Positions 25,032 to 33,375 of a DNA stretch of 64,000 nt are shown piece by piece (the stretch's first letter is position 1; each line of letters begins with the position of its first letter). The notes under the pieces were generated by a model that saw nothing but the letters and a program-made list of their open reading frames with translations, had not been told where the DNA came from and did not search any database. Source of the DNA: Pantoea trifolii (lineage in GTDB: Bacteria > Pseudomonadota > Gammaproteobacteria > Enterobacterales > Enterobacteriaceae). Location: assembly GCF_024506435.1 (NCBI RefSeq), contig NZ_JANIET010000002.1, positions 1 to 64,000 of the forward strand, read 5' to 3'. A program made the position numbers and the translations under genes.

Positions 25032-26408
25032 ATGACTGACAACGTTATCTCCCGCAACCCAACTACCGGCGAAATCATCGCAACCTATCCGCTGCAAAGC
25101 GCAGCTGAACTGGAAGCCGCATTGCAGCAAAGTGCTGATGCCTTCGCAGAGTGGCGCTATACGGCAATGCCGCAGCGAGTCAAAGTACTGCGTCAACTGG
25201 CAGAACAGATTCGCCAACGACAAGATGAGTTGGCAACCATGGCGACGCTGGAAATGGGTAAGCCAATCGCTCAGGCACGTGCTGAAGTACTGAAATGCGC
25301 CAATCTCTGTGACTGGTATGCCGAACACGGCCCGGCGATCCTTGCCGACAAACCCACGCTGGTGGAAAACCAACAAGCGTGGCAGTCGTTTCGCCCGCTC
25401 GGCGTCATCCTTGCAGTAATGCCATGGAACTTCCCTTATTGGCAGGTTCTGCGCGGCGCAGTCAGCATGTTACTGGCGGGTAATACCTATGTGCTGAAAC
25501 ATGCACCAAGCGTAATGGGATCCGCCAATCTGATGACGTCACTGTTTGATGCCACCGATCTGCCTAAAGGCGGCTTCACTGTGATCAATGTCGATAATGA
25601 TGGCGTTTCGGCCGCGATCAAAGATCCGCGTATTGCCGCTGTAGCGGTAACCGGCAGCGTGCGTGCAGGCGGAGCTATTGCAGCGCAAGCCGGTGCAGTA
25701 TTGAAAAAAACCGTGCTGGAACTGGGCGGCGCGGATCCTTTCATTGTGCTGGCAGATGCAGACCTTGATGCTGCAGTGGCCTCAGCGGTCACAGGACGCT
25801 ACCAGAACACCGGACAGGTCTGCATGGCAGCCAAGCGCTTCATCATTGAAGAAAGCGTCGCAGAAGCGTTTGAGACGCGTTTCAGCGCAGCGGTACGGGC
25901 ATTGAAGATCGGCGATCCTTTGGCAGAAGAAACCTATATCGGCCCCATGGCGCGTTACGATCTGCGTGATGAGCTGGATAATCAGGTGCAGCAGACCATT
26001 AAGGAGGGCGCCCGTCTGGTATTAGGCGGCCATAAGATCGACGGCCCAGGCAACTATTACGCCCCAACGATCCTCGCAGATGTCACACCAGCCATGACTG
26101 CTTTCCAGCAGGAGATCTTTGGCCCGGTCGCTGCGATTACCGTTGCTCGTGATGCACAACATGCCCTTGATCTGGCTAACGACAGCGAGTTCGGCCTGAG
26201 TGCAACAGTGTGGAGCGGTAATGAAGCACTGACCAACGAACTGGCGGAAAAACTGGAGACCGGCGCGGTGTTTATCAACGGCAATGGCGCGTCAGATCCG
26301 CGTGTTGCGATTGGTGGCGTGAAGAAGAGCGGCTATGGTCGTGAACTGTCGAGCTTTGGTGTCCACGAATTCTGCAACATTCAGACGGTATGGAAAAACC
26401 GCCGCTAA
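25032..26408 (+). CDS. sad: NAD(P)-dependent succinate semialdehyde dehydrogenase (Sad/YneI type)
   Basis: 458-residue aldehyde dehydrogenase that follows E. coli Sad end to end. It oxidises succinate semialdehyde to succinate. Segments: LEMGKPIAQARAEV, NLCDWYAEHGPA, MPWNFPYWQVLRGAV (cofactor site), AVTGSVRAGG, the catalytic Glu in LELGGADPFIV, the catalytic Cys in NTGQVCMAAKRF, and the C-terminal KKSGYGRELSSFG. The ATG at 25032 is preferred over 25014, because GAGGA lies eight bases upstream. In E. coli sad adjoins glsB; here glsB is 34 kb away. Confidence 0.9.
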   Translation: MTDNVISRNPTTGEIIATYPLQSAAELEAALQQSADAFAEWRYTAMPQRVKVLRQLAEQIRQRQDELATMATLEMGKPIAQARAEVLKCANLCDWYAEHGPAILADKPTLVENQQAWQSFRPLGVILAVMPWNFPYWQVLRGAVSMLLAGNTYVLKHAPSVMGSANLMTSLFDATDLPKGGFTVINVDNDGVSAAIKDPRIAAVAVTGSVRAGGAIAAQAGAVLKKTVLELGGADPFIVLADADLDAAVASAVTGRYQNTGQVCMAAKRFIIEESVAEAFETRFSAAVRALKIGDPLAEETYIGPMARYDLRDELDNQVQQTIKEGARLVLGGHKIDGPGNYYAPTILADVTPAMTAFQQEIFGPVAAITVARDAQHALDLANDSEFGLSATVWSGNEALTNELAEKLETGAVFINGNGASDPRVAIGGVKKSGYGRELSSFGVHEFCNIQTVWKNRR

Positions 26409-26417
26409 ATATTATCG

Positions 26418-26436
26418 GGCGCATTATTCGCGCCCT
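26418..26436. terminator. Hairpin after sad
   Basis: GGGCGC and GCGCCC form a short stem around ATTATTC, followed by TCATTCC, 10 bases behind the sad stop codon. The T tract is weak. Confidence 0.45.
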
Positions 26437-26520
26437 CATTCCCATCCCTCATGCCATCACCTCCCGCCTCAGACCGTTGCACATCGGTTAAAATGTTGTG
26501 GACGAGTTCAAAAAAACCAC

Positions 26521-26550
26521 TACTGGTATTATAAAGGTATTATTACTGGT
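26521..26550. promoter_or_regulatory. Repeated TACTGGT motif before yegT (possible YegW sites)
   Basis: TACTGGT at 26521 and 26544, with GGTATTAT repeated between them, lies 40-70 bp before yegT. A GntR/HutC-type regulator (YegW) is encoded in the same locus and may bind here. Confidence 0.35.
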
Positions 26551-26589
26551 GTTAGATTTGCCTCCACCTACACCGGGGAATCCTTTTAA

Positions 26590-27864
26590 ATGAAAACAAC
26601 AATCCCAAAACTGTCGTTCATGATGTTTCTTGAGTGGTTTATCTGGGGCGCATGGTTTGTACCGCTCTGGGCATTTCTCAGCAAAAACGGCTTCTCGCCA
26701 GTTGAGATCGCGTGGTGCTACGCCTGTACCTCGATAGCCGCCATCCTGTCGCCGATCCTTGTCGGATCGCTGGCCGATCGCTTCTTTCAGGCGCAAAAAG
26801 TGTTGTCACTGCTCACCATCATCGGCTCGATCCTGATGTTCTTTGCAGCTCAGCAAATCCACTTCGGCGGCTTCTTCCCGCTGTTGTTGCTGTATGCGCT
26901 CACTTACATGCCAACCATTGCCTTAACCAATAGCATCGCGTTTTCGCACGTTGCGGATGTGGAGCGTGATTACCCACGCATTCGCGTTATGGGGACCCTT
27001 GGCTGGATTGCCTCCGGCATCGTTTGTGGTTTCCTGCCGCCGCTGCTGGGCTATGGCGATATTTCAGCCAGCAACGTGCCGTTATTGATCACTGCGGCAA
27101 GTTCGCTGTTGCTCGGCATTTTTGCCCTGACGTTACCCGCAACTGAGCCGAAAAGCACCGGCAAATTCAGCCTTCGCGTCGCGCTTGGCCTGGATGCGCT
27201 GCATCTGCTGAAGGATCGCAGCTTCCTCGTCTTCTTCGTCTGCTCCTTCCTGTTCAGCATGCCGCTGGCGTTTTACTACATCTTTGCCGAAGGCTATCTG
27301 ACGGAAGTCGGCTTGCCGCATGCCACCGGCTGGATGACGCTCGGTCAGGTTTCAGAAATCTTCTTCCTGCTGGCGCTGCCGTTCTTCATTAAACGCTTTG
27401 GCATCGGTAAAGTGCTGCTGCTGGGATTGACTACCGCCGCGTTACGCTACGTGTTCTTTGTGTTCGGCGGCGATCAAAACATGCTGACGTACGGCTTGCT
27501 GTTCATGGGCATTCTGCTGCACGGCGTCAGCTACGATTTCTACTTCATCACTGCTTACATTTACGTTGATAAGAAAGCGCCAGTGGCAATGCGTAACGCC
27601 GCGCAAGGGCTGATCACACTTGCCTGTCAGGGCATCGGTAGCCTGCTCGGTTACCGCCTGGGCGGCTATCTGATGCAGGAAATGTTTGCCTACGACCAAC
27701 CCCGCAACGGCCAGACTTTCAACTGGGCCGGCATGTGGATGTTTGGCAGCGTGATGATCGTAATGATCACCATCGCCTTTATCGTCCTGTTCCGCGACGG
27801 TAAAAAACGCAGCGATGAGCTTACCGCTTTCGATAATTCAGCAACCGCTGACAGCCATAAATAA
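26590..27864 (+). CDS. yegT: Nucleoside-type MFS permease YegT
   Basis: 424-residue transporter of the nucleoside:H+ symporter family (NupG, XapB), closest in memory to E. coli YegT over the whole length. About 12 membrane segments are expected. Signature segments are FLEWFIWGAWFVPLW near the N-terminus, SILVGSLADRFF-type loop, YMPTIALTNSIAF, RIRVMGTLGWI and HGVSYDFYFITAYIYVDK. It starts the yegT-yegU-yegV operon. Imported material is probably a nucleoside or a nucleoside-like glycoside, processed by the following hydrolase and sugar kinase. Confidence 0.92.
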   Translation: MKTTIPKLSFMMFLEWFIWGAWFVPLWAFLSKNGFSPVEIAWCYACTSIAAILSPILVGSLADRFFQAQKVLSLLTIIGSILMFFAAQQIHFGGFFPLLLLYALTYMPTIALTNSIAFSHVADVERDYPRIRVMGTLGWIASGIVCGFLPPLLGYGDISASNVPLLITAASSLLLGIFALTLPATEPKSTGKFSLRVALGLDALHLLKDRSFLVFFVCSFLFSMPLAFYYIFAEGYLTEVGLPHATGWMTLGQVSEIFFLLALPFFIKRFGIGKVLLLGLTTAALRYVFFVFGGDQNMLTYGLLFMGILLHGVSYDFYFITAYIYVDKKAPVAMRNAAQGLITLACQGIGSLLGYRLGGYLMQEMFAYDQPRNGQTFNWAGMWMFGSVMIVMITIAFIVLFRDGKKRSDELTAFDNSATADSHK

Positions 27865-27875
27865 GGGATTTCACC

Positions 27876-28904
27876 ATGACGATGACAACGCAAGAAAAAC
27901 GGATTTTAGGCGCGTTTTACGGCCAGGCGCTGGGCGATGCGATGGGCATGCCATCGGAATTGTGGCCACGATCGCGCGTGAAGCAGCACTTCGGCTGGAT
28001 CGATCGCTTCCTGCCTGGTCCGGCTGAAAACAATGCCGCCTGCTACTTTGGCCGGGCGGCCTTTACCGATGACACGTCCATGGCGCTGGCATTGGCTGAT
28101 GCGATCGTCTCTCACGATGGTGAGATCAACGCGGAAACCATCGGCGCAAATATTTTGCACTGGGCCGAGTCGTTTGATGCCTTTAACAAGAACGTACTTG
28201 GACCGACTTCAAAAATCGCGCTCAACGCGATGAAAGCAGGGACGCCGGTGTCGCAGCTGGAAAATAACGGCATGACCAACGGCGCAGCAATGCGCGTGTC
28301 CCCGCTCGGCTGTCTACTGCCAGCACGCGATTTATCCGCTTTCATTGATGCCGTCGCACTGGCGTCGAGCCCAACGCACAAATCGGATGTCGCGATTTCC
28401 GGCGCGACGGTGATTGCGTGGGCGGTTTCGCGTGCTATTGATGGTGCCAGCTGGACAACGATCCGCGATGAACTGCCTACGATTGCACGCGCGGCGCAGG
28501 AGATGCGTGTTACCACCTTTAGCGCATCAATGGCGGCACGCCTCGAACTGGCGTTGAGCGTTGTCGCGCAGGGCAGGGGCGTGGAATCTACGATGCAGCA
28601 GATTTACGATCTGGTTGGCACCGGCACCAGCACCATTGAATCGGTACCGGCGGCGATTGCGATGGTGCAATTAGCTGAAACCGATCCGAATCGCTGCGCG
28701 ATCCTTTGCGCTAACCTCGGCGGCGATACCGATACCATCGGCGCGATGGCGGTGGCGATTTGCGGTGCGCTGCATGGCATCGACAGTATTGATGTTGCCC
28801 TGAAAGCCGAGCTGGATGCCGCTAACGCGCTGGATTTCACCCGCTACAGCGCCGCATTTACGCGTTTCCGCCAGCAGCGCGAGGCCGCTTATGCTGACGC
28901 CTGA
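27876..28904 (+). CDS. yegU: ADP-ribosylglycohydrolase family protein YegU
   Basis: 342-residue enzyme of the DraG/ARH fold, with a dinuclear metal site. Conserved parts are GAFYGQALGDAMGMPSE (about residues 9-25), FTDDTSMALALADAI (the TDDT metal ligands, about 64), the NGAAMRVSPLG loop and the C-terminal GGDTDTIGAMAVAICGAL (second metal-ligand set). The gene lies 11 bases after yegT, with AAGGGA upstream. It overlaps yegV by 14 bases. Between a nucleoside-type permease and a sugar kinase it probably cleaves an N- or O-ribosyl bond to release a pentose. That is inference. Confidence 0.9.
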   Translation: MTMTTQEKRILGAFYGQALGDAMGMPSELWPRSRVKQHFGWIDRFLPGPAENNAACYFGRAAFTDDTSMALALADAIVSHDGEINAETIGANILHWAESFDAFNKNVLGPTSKIALNAMKAGTPVSQLENNGMTNGAAMRVSPLGCLLPARDLSAFIDAVALASSPTHKSDVAISGATVIAWAVSRAIDGASWTTIRDELPTIARAAQEMRVTTFSASMAARLELALSVVAQGRGVESTMQQIYDLVGTGTSTIESVPAAIAMVQLAETDPNRCAILCANLGGDTDTIGAMAVAICGALHGIDSIDVALKAELDAANALDFTRYSAAFTRFRQQREAAYADA

Positions 28905-29871
28905 TGATCTGCAGAGACTCGAAGGCCGTCTGCCGGTGTGCGTGATTGGTGCGGCGGTGGTGGATGTGATTGCTGATGCTTACTCGTTGCCACATCGTGG
29001 CAGCGATGTTGAGCTCCACCAGCAGGGTGTCAACGTGGGCGGCTGTGCGCTGAACGTGGCGATTGCGCTGCACCGGCTTGGCATCCCGTCCATCAACGCG
29101 CTACCGCTCGGTAACGGCACCTGGGCGAGCATTGTGCGGCAGAAGTTGACGGAATATGGCATTCACAGCGTGCTGGAAACCGCGAAGGGCGATAACGGCT
29201 GGTGTTTAGCGTTGGTGGAACCCGATGGCGAGCGCACATTTCTGTCAGTGAGCGGCGTTGAAAATCAGTGGGATGCAGCACTGCTCGATACGCTGCCGCA
29301 GCCGGCTAATCGCTGGATCTACCTTTCCGGCTATCAGCTCACCAGCAAAAGCGGTGATGTGATGATCGACTGGCTGGAGCAGCAAAGCCAGCCGTATCAA
29401 TTGTTAGTGGATTTCGGTCCACGTCTGGCGGATATCGGCGATGCGCAGTTTGAACGCATTATGGCGCGCCGTCCACTGATTACAGTGAACAGACAGGAAG
29501 CCGAACTGCTGTGGCATGAACGTTTGAATCAAACAGAACCCTTTGATGCACATCAGTTAATGTCGCGCTGGCAGCAGCGCTTTGGTGGCGCGATGGTAGT
29601 GCGACTCGATAGCGAAGGTGCCGGCTTCGTTGACGCGAATACGCAAGGTTGGATACCGGCATTGCCGACAAAAGTGGTCGATACCATCGGCGCAGGCGAC
29701 AGCCACGCGGGCGGATTATTGGCGGGATTGGCGTCGGGTTGGTTGCTGGGTGAAAGCGTTGCGCTGGGCAATGCGGTGGCGTCTTATGTGGTGTCACAGC
29801 GCGGCGGGGATTGCGCGCCCGATCGCGCCACATTAACGGCTTATTGGCAGCAGCGCCTTACTCCGCAATAA
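28891..29871 (+). CDS. yegV: PfkB family sugar kinase YegV
   Basis: 326-residue ribokinase-fold kinase. The N-terminal substrate region is VGGCALNVAIALHRLG (about residues 50-65). The C-terminal ATP site and catalytic base lie in VVDTIGAGDSHAGGLLAGLA (about 262-281, Asp in GAGD). The start is ATG 28891 with GAGG upstream, inside the end of yegU. The coding sequence contains a perfect 16-bp copy of the replication iteron at 29475-29490. It converges with yegW and overlaps its 3' end by 14 bases. Likely last step: phosphorylation of the sugar released by YegU. Confidence 0.9.
   Translation: MLTPDDLQRLEGRLPVCVIGAAVVDVIADAYSLPHRGSDVELHQQGVNVGGCALNVAIALHRLGIPSINALPLGNGTWASIVRQKLTEYGIHSVLETAKGDNGWCLALVEPDGERTFLSVSGVENQWDAALLDTLPQPANRWIYLSGYQLTSKSGDVMIDWLEQQSQPYQLLVDFGPRLADIGDAQFERIMARRPLITVNRQEAELLWHERLNQTEPFDAHQLMSRWQQRFGGAMVVRLDSEGAGFVDANTQGWIPALPTKVVDTIGAGDSHAGGLLAGLASGWLLGESVALGNAVASYVVSQRGGDCAPDRATLTAYWQQRLTPQ
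29475..29490 (-). repeat. Isolated iteron copy inside yegV
   Basis: ACTGATTACAGTGAAC is the exact reverse complement of GTTCACTGTAATCAGT, the consensus iteron. It lies about 4.9 kb from repA within coding sequence. Confidence 0.8.
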
Positions 29872-30598
29872 ACACATACATATCGCTACGACAGTAGCTA
29901 ATGCTGTATTCCAGCGGATTGCCCTGCGCATCTAACGCCAGCTGCTTGATCACCAAAACAGGCACGTTGTCGGGTAGGGCGATCTGCAGCTGGAGCGCCT
30001 CATCTGGCATGCGAGCACTTACTCTGCTTTGTGACTTAACCGGCAGAATTTGCTGCTGATGGAAATAGTCGTAAAGCGAAATCCCAATCTGATCTGCATC
30101 GGGGATATAGCACGCCGGCACCCAGGATTCTTCCACCGACACCGCTTGCTGATCGACATAGCGAATACGCTTCAGTAAATAAACCTCGCTGCCTTTACTC
30201 AACCCGAGCTTTTCGGCGATTTCTGCGTCGCAATGGATTTTGCTTTTGTTAATCCACACGGTGTCGGGCTTTTTACCGCGCAATACCGCTTGTTGCGACA
30301 AGCCTTTCGGTTCTTTAAGCGAATACTCAAACTGGCTGCAGATCTGCGTGCCGTAGCCACGAGAACGCAACACCACGCCCTCTTTTTCCAGCGCATCCAT
30401 GGCTTTACGCACGGTGATACGCGAAATGCTCAGTGACTGGCTGAAGTCACGCTCACTTGGCAGGATCTCTTCATGCACTAACACGCCATCGCGCACCGCA
30501 TCTTTAATGGCAGTGGCAAAGCGTTTGTACAGCGGCGTGCGGCTTTCATCGGCAAGGGTAGAAGTCAGCCGCGAAAATAGTGCAGTTTGATCGGTCAT
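29858..30598 (-). CDS. yegW: GntR/HutC family regulator YegW
   Basis: 246-residue transcription factor with an N-terminal winged helix (LYKRFATAIKDAVRDGVL, ERDFSQSLSISRITVRKAMD, VVLRSRGYGTQI) and a C-terminal UTRA effector domain (KRIRYVDQQAVSVEESWVP, SISYCRSDMYVFIAE). It follows E. coli YegW throughout. ATG 30598 is chosen; an in-frame GTG at 30613 would add five residues, and neither has a strong ribosome-binding site. It probably controls the yegTUV operon from the opposite strand. Confidence 0.9.
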   Translation of the reverse strand: MTDQTALFSRLTSTLADESRTPLYKRFATAIKDAVRDGVLVHEEILPSERDFSQSLSISRITVRKAMDALEKEGVVLRSRGYGTQICSQFEYSLKEPKGLSQQAVLRGKKPDTVWINKSKIHCDAEIAEKLGLSKGSEVYLLKRIRYVDQQAVSVEESWVPACYIPDADQIGISLYDYFHQQQILPVKSQSRVSARMPDEALQLQIALPDNVPVLVIKQLALDAQGNPLEYSISYCRSDMYVFIAE

Positions 30599-30688
30599 AG
30601 CGGGCGGGTTCACTCATTCTGGTAAGCGGCAGAACGTCTATGATACTGAGTTTTAGGCTATTGGGATACGCCAGCAAATGCATGAAAA

Positions 30689-30732
30689 TTGACCTAGCCC
30701 GTAAGCAAGACTATAGTAATGCTTACGGGTTA
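30689..30732 (+). promoter_or_regulatory. Promoter and operator of the toxin-antitoxin operon
   Basis: TTGACC (30689-30694) and TATAGT (30712-30717), 17 bases apart, form a good sigma-70 promoter. TAGCCCGTAAGC (30695-30706) and GCTTACGGGTTA (30721-30732) are inverted arms with 11 of 12 positions matching and flank the -10 box. This is typical of autorepression by an Xre-type antitoxin. Confidence 0.8.
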
Positions 30733-30753
30733 AAAAGAGGCAAGGAAGCGACC

Positions 30754-31183
30754 ATGGGGGATTTATCTTACGCCAGAATTTCAGGAAGAGCGTTTAAGAG
30801 CACGCATCAGCGATAAAATTTTGTGCAAGGCAGCGATGTCCATTTTCGCGGGACTTCATGGTGATTGCCTGGGCCGATTTACTTATAAGAAGCGAGTCGG
30901 TTTACCAGGCGTCGGTGCTTCTGATGGTGCGCGCTGCATAGTATTTTTCAATGATGGGAAAAATCTTTACTTCTTTGATATGTATTTAAAAAGCCAGCTT
31001 TCGAAGAAGAAAGATAAAGAGTTAGAAGACGATGAAATTGATGCATATTGCAGCATCGCGCGAGATTTTATTGCTATGCCAGACGAGCTAATCGAGGCGT
31101 TAATTAAAGCAAAAGAGTTAATTGAGGTAACCTGTAATGACTGGACGTTTAAAAAAAATTCAGAGCATGGCGCAACGCTATAA
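30754..31183 (+). pseudogene. Type II toxin (RelE/HigB-like), frameshifted at its start
   Basis: The intact downstream frame matches the RelE/HigB2-type toxins that cleave mRNA on ribosomes: IYLTPEFQEERLRARISDK, AAMSIFAGLHGDCLGRFTYK, KKRVGLPG and ARCIVFFNDGKNLYFF. The well-placed start (ATG 30754 behind AAGGA) runs out of frame because of five Gs at 30756-30760. With four Gs it would read MGIYLTPEF and give an intact toxin of about 142 residues. Without the correction no ATG start restores the N-terminus. The 3' end overlaps the antitoxin by 47 bases. This is either a real inactivation, a phase-variable switch or a sequencing error in the G run. Confidence 0.72.
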
Positions 31184-31454
31184 CCAGCTTGGCGCAGTGC
31201 AAGATGAAACAGTTGCCGAAATTAATGCTGCCATAGAAGCACGTAACATTCCTCCAGTGCGTACGATGAGTGGCATAGAAATTAAAGCGGTGCGACTGCG
31301 CTGGAATATGTCGCAAGCTGCCCTGGCGTTAACCACCGGAATGTCTGTGGAAAGCGTATCCAAATGGGAGCGCAACGAAAGCAAGCCAAATAAAGCGGCA
31401 TTACGCATTCTCAACACGATTGAAGATAAAGGGCCGGCCGTCTTTATCCTCTAA
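31137..31454 (+). CDS. Xre-family antitoxin (HigA/NadS-like)
   Basis: 105-residue antitoxin with a C-terminal helix-turn-helix (IKAVRLRWNMSQAALALTTG, SVESVSKWERNESKPNKAAL, about residues 46-90). The N-terminal 40 residues should bind the toxin. The toxin-before-antitoxin order, the overlap and the operator upstream fit the HigBA/NadS type. It is probably still expressed and able to repress the operon. A terminator follows immediately. Confidence 0.88.
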   Translation: MTGRLKKIQSMAQRYNQLGAVQDETVAEINAAIEARNIPPVRTMSGIEIKAVRLRWNMSQAALALTTGMSVESVSKWERNESKPNKAALRILNTIEDKGPAVFIL

Positions 31455-31459
31455 ACAAT

Positions 31460-31480
31460 AAAAGCCCCATTGGGGCTTTT
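31460..31480. terminator. Bidirectional terminator
   Basis: AAAAGCCCC and GGGGCTTTT with a three-base loop, between the antitoxin and the convergent tautomerase gene. It works on paper in both directions. Confidence 0.9.
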
Positions 31481-31495
31481 ATGCATATACCCGAC

Positions 31496-31681
31496 TCAGC
31501 GCTCATCAAACGGCACGCCGCCTTTCGACTTATGATGTTTTGGCGTTTCGATAATGGAAACTGTCACCGAATTAGCGTCGATCTCAAACGAATCGGCCAC
31601 CGCTGCGGTGACGGCTCTCAACAACTTTTTCTTCTGCTCAACCGTGCGACCTTCCGCTGCATACACAACAATTTCTGGCAT
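31496..31681 (-). CDS. 4-oxalocrotonate tautomerase family protein
   Basis: 61-residue tautomerase. The start ATG 31681 gives Met-Pro, so Pro-1, the catalytic base of the family, is exposed after Met removal (MPEIVVYAAEGRT). AGGAG lies eight bases upstream. The rest (EQKKKLLRAVTAAVADSF, VTVSIIETPKHHKSKGG) fits the usual 60-65 residue 4-OT length. A longer in-frame extension upstream lacks any ribosome-binding site. The substrate is unknown, and the gene appears to be transcribed alone. Confidence 0.87.
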   Translation of the reverse strand: MPEIVVYAAEGRTVEQKKKLLRAVTAAVADSFEIDANSVTVSIIETPKHHKSKGGVPFDER

Positions 31682-31789
31682 CTTTGCTGCTCCTGAAAGT
31701 AAACGTAAGTTTTCAGCATACCGCAGCCAACGCCCTGCGTGCAGCGTCAATCACCTATGTTTGCCGGCAATCTGTGTTGAAATGTGTAT

Positions 31790-31804
31790 TGTTATGTTAT
31801 AACG
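31790..31804. promoter_or_regulatory. Putative Zur box before the Dpp/Nik-like importer
   Basis: TGTTATGTTATAACG agrees with the core of the enterobacterial Zur consensus (TGTTATAnTATAACA) at 12 of 14 defined positions. It overlaps the expected -10 region (TTGAAA at 31777 as -35), 45 bp before the binding-protein start. Confidence 0.55.
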
Positions 31805-31848
31805 TAATTAACCCTTTTAATATGTAGCGGATTCAGTCGGAAATCATA

Positions 31849-33375
31849 ATGAAATCAATGAAAAATTTGCTTATCGCTTCGGCGTTAGGCCTGGCTTCTT
31901 ACGCCTCAATGGCGGCTGAACATCAGGATAAACCGGTGCGCATTGCGGCACCGTTTGAAATTAAAGGCACCGATCCGGCGCTCTCCGGCGACATTTTGTT
32001 GCGTATGGATGTGGTGGAAACGCTGGTGGAAGTGAACGAAAGGGCCGAGCCCATTCCGGCGCTGGCGCAAAGCTGGCAGGTATCGGCAGATGGTTTGCAA
32101 TGGCAATTGAATTTGCGTCCCAACGTGCGTTTTCATGATGGATCGCCACTGGATGCAGCCGCAGTGGTAAAATCTCTCAACACCGCGCGCAGCAAAGCGG
32201 GTCTGCTGGATAAAACGCCGATTGCCGCTATCAGGGGGGAAGGGCAGCGCGTCACCATCACCTTGAGCGAACCATTTACGCCGCTGCTTTCGGTGTTAGC
32301 AGAGAGCCGTTCCCAGATTCTGGCGTTGGCTAGCTGGGATGCGCAGGACAACATCACCCGCATCATCGGCAGCGGCCCGTTTATGCTGACATCGTTCCAG
32401 CCGCCGCAATCGCTGGCAGTAAAACGTTTTGACGATTACTGGGGCGAAAAGCCGGCGATTGCGGCCGCCAGCTATCTCTCTTCCGGACGCGCCGAAACCC
32501 GCGCCTTGCTGGCGGAAAGCGGCGACGCGGATTACGTATTTAACCTGGATGCTGCCAGCCGTCAGCGTTTAGCACGCAAGCCAGCGCTGCAATTGCCTGC
32601 TATCCCGGTGCCGCGCACGCTGATGCTGAAACTCAATGCGGGCGATCCGCTGTTAGCCGAACAGCCGGTGCGTGCAGCAATCAGCATGGCGATTGACCGT
32701 AACGCGCTGGCGATGGCGGTGCTGCGTTATCCGGGCGCGGCCAGCCAGTTATTCCCGCCGAATATGGGCGAATGGCACAACAGCGCACTGCAACCGCTGC
32801 AATTTAATCCGCAGCTGGCGGCACAACAGCTGCAAGCGACGGGCTGGACACTGGGCGCGGACGGCGTGTTAACGCGCAACGGCCAGCGCTTCAGCGTGAC
32901 GCTGCTGACGTTCCCCGATCGTCCCGAACTGCCGCTGATGGCGATGGTTATTCAGCAGCAGCTGCGTAAAGTCGGCATTGAAGTGAAGATCAACTCCACC
33001 AACGCCAGCGAAATTCCTGCACAGCATCACAGCAATCGTCTGCAACTGGCGCTGTTTTCCCGCAACTTTGCGCTCACGCCTGACCCAACCGGCACGTTAT
33101 TGCAGGATTACGCGGAAAAGGGCGGCGACTGGGGCGCGATGAACTGGCATCCGGCCGGTTTTAGCGCGGCGTTGCACACCTTAACGCAATCCACCGATAC
33201 CGCCGAACGTGCGCAGGCGCGTAACCTGATCACCGCCTCCTTACAGCAGGATTTACCGGTGATCCCCATTGCCTGGTATCAGCAATCAGCCGCGATCAAC
33301 AGCAAGTTGAAAAACGTCACGCTCGATCCGTTTGAACGCCACTTTGGTCTGCGTCAAATGCAGTGGGAGCAATGA
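31849..33375 (+). CDS. Dpp/Opp/Nik family ABC substrate-binding protein
   Basis: 508-residue periplasmic binding protein (SBP_bac_5) with a signal peptide ending YASMA-AEH (about residue 22). Family segments are ETLVEVNERAEPIPALAQSW, RPNVRFHDGSPLDAAAVV, GSGPFMLTSFQPPQSLAVKR, PVRAAISMAIDRNALA and QQQLRKVGIEVKI. The length and the short N-terminal lobe resemble nickel or metallophore binding proteins more than OppA. With the Zur-like box upstream, a zinc chelate is a reasonable guess. Alternatives are nickel, peptide or opine. It is the first gene of a four-gene operon. Confidence 0.87.
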   Translation: MKSMKNLLIASALGLASYASMAAEHQDKPVRIAAPFEIKGTDPALSGDILLRMDVVETLVEVNERAEPIPALAQSWQVSADGLQWQLNLRPNVRFHDGSPLDAAAVVKSLNTARSKAGLLDKTPIAAIRGEGQRVTITLSEPFTPLLSVLAESRSQILALASWDAQDNITRIIGSGPFMLTSFQPPQSLAVKRFDDYWGEKPAIAAASYLSSGRAETRALLAESGDADYVFNLDAASRQRLARKPALQLPAIPVPRTLMLKLNAGDPLLAEQPVRAAISMAIDRNALAMAVLRYPGAASQLFPPNMGEWHNSALQPLQFNPQLAAQQLQATGWTLGADGVLTRNGQRFSVTLLTFPDRPELPLMAMVIQQQLRKVGIEVKINSTNASEIPAQHHSNRLQLALFSRNFALTPDPTGTLLQDYAEKGGDWGAMNWHPAGFSAALHTLTQSTDTAERAQARNLITASLQQDLPVIPIAWYQQSAAINSKLKNVTLDPFERHFGLRQMQWEQ

